Assembly (NCBI GenBank): GCA_944383305.1
Contig: CALWOZ010000008.1
Span: forward strand, 1 to 62,674
Length of the DNA: 62,674 nt
Source: an uncultured Clostridia bacterium
GTDB lineage: Bacteria > Bacillota > Clostridia > Lachnospirales > CAG-274
Direction: 5' to 3'
Shown here piece after piece: positions 62,119 through 62,674 of the stretch. The stretch's first letter is position 1. Every line of letters begins with the position of its first letter. The notes below the pieces were generated by a model. It made no database searches, was not told the origin of the DNA, and saw only the letters and a list, made by a program, of their open reading frames with translations. Made by a program: the position numbers and the translations under genes.

Positions 62119-62674
62119 TATTTTTGATCGCTTCATTTATATCAAGTCCATCTATCTCGTTACCTAAACATACCCAACCGTCATTTTTTTCTCTTGCAAA
62201 TAGTTCAATTCGTGGTAAATCTCCCACAAGTTCAACTATTTTTTCACGCACTATATCAGGCTTTTTGCTATGTTTTTCAATAGGTGTATCTACTATTTGA
62301 TGAACGCTACTACTAATTCTTTTAATTTTTCCTTTTGTAGCTATAAAGCATAATTCTGCGTTGGCTCTTGTCCAGAACCCAAGCCCCCAAAACCATTTAT
62401 CAGTTTGTTTTGGATAGCGTTTTACCCAACAAAAACCAACTGTTTTATAAGTAAAACCCCAAGCTTTTATTGTTTCTAACCCTTCAATTAAACAAGGAAA
62501 GGTTACCCATAAAAACAATATACAGTCATCATCTGCTATACTTTGTACATTTATATTTTTTATGTCTTCTATGCTTAAAGTTTTGTAATGATTTTCTGCA
62601 CTTCGCCCTTTTCCTTTGTTTGAGTATGTTTTATAACTTCAAGGTGGGTCTGCATAAATTATATTAAATTTCAT
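62111..62674 (-). pseudogene. MT-A70-like DNA adenine methyltransferase with TGA in the catalytic motif
   Basis: The frame begins with ATG at the window edge (62674): MKFNIIYADPP, then TGA, then SYKTYSNKGKGRSAENHY and on to KNID with stop at 62111. Length of about 187 residues and WVKRYPKQTDKWFWGLGFWTR and the terminal part fit MT-A70 methyltransferases, whose motif is DPPW. Here the Trp codon TGG is TGA, so the product is split after 11 residues. A shorter product from TTG 62518 would lack the catalytic motif. The gene is near-intact otherwise, so loss is recent or it is a sequencing or recoding case. The right edge may also hide upstream sequence. Confidence 0.8.

Noticed and set aside
4870..62674. 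Reassigned genetic code (TAA/TAG as Gln or TGA as Trp)
   Set aside because: Most large genes end with TAA, some with TAG (28808, 45339) or TGA (9713), at family-typical lengths, so all three are normal stops here.
1..62674. CRISPR array
   Set aside because: No regularly spaced identical repeats with unique spacers were found; the repetitive parts are protein-coding (YD and Cna-B repeats).
1..62674. rRNA or tRNA genes
   Set aside because: I saw no cloverleaf-like or conserved rRNA segments while reading either strand.

Overview
The DNA is very AT-rich and codes almost entirely on the minus strand. It has AT-biased codons, strong GGAGG ribosome-binding sites, SLH domains, Cna-B surface repeats, an LPxTG motif and an agr locus. 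Together these point to a low-GC Gram-positive anaerobe of the class Clostridia. I cannot name a genus from sequence alone.

Region A (1-28153) is a contractile injection system with its own quorum-sensing locus, all transcribed leftwards. Reading from the right, the order is agrA, agrC, agrD, agrB, a von Willebrand A membrane protein, a sheath-like protein, two paralogous tube-like proteins, a terminator, DnaJ, two FHA proteins, two PP2C-type proteins, two unknown proteins, an Hsp70-like ATPase, a probable baseplate or fibre protein, a DcrB/Eag-like chaperone candidate, a VgrG spike, two small adaptor candidates, a PAAR-like (DUF4280) effector with a possible immunity gene, a decayed paralogue, and a large VgrG-Rhs fusion that runs off the left edge. 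agrB overlaps the vWA gene, so signalling and injection genes appear to share a transcript. A pair of 13-bp direct repeats 21 bp apart lies upstream of agrD and fits an AgrA (LytTR) operator. No ClpV-type AAA+ ATPase, TssJLM membrane complex or Ser/Thr kinase is visible.

Region B (28154-40396) holds gene remnants (LysM and others) followed by defence-type genes: a type III restriction-modification system with a membrane protein between Mod and Res, a divergent AbiH protein, a SNF2/RapA-like helicase, and further left-reading genes (HTH protein, C39 peptidase, SLOG protein).

Region C (38292-62674) looks like part of an integrative conjugative element. It has a VirB4 ATPase split from its N-terminal domain, a C39 peptidase, a SpaA/Cna-B adhesin, a CAP protein, an SLH-sortase fusion, a TadZ-like ATPase, and an MT-A70 methyltransferase reading frame interrupted by TGA. 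No relaxase, coupling protein or integrase is in view. A RiPP cluster sits between the conjugation and surface modules: a Cys-rich CXXX-repeat precursor, a radical SAM maturase interrupted by TAA, an ABC exporter and a FtsX/MacB-type transporter. A type I toxin-antitoxin locus (28-residue hydrophobic peptide plus a convergent small RNA) lies at 61727-62118.

Several damaged genes carry premature stops that can each be explained by one C-to-T (or G-to-A) transition with the frame otherwise open. All function calls rest on motif reading by eye; no database search was run.
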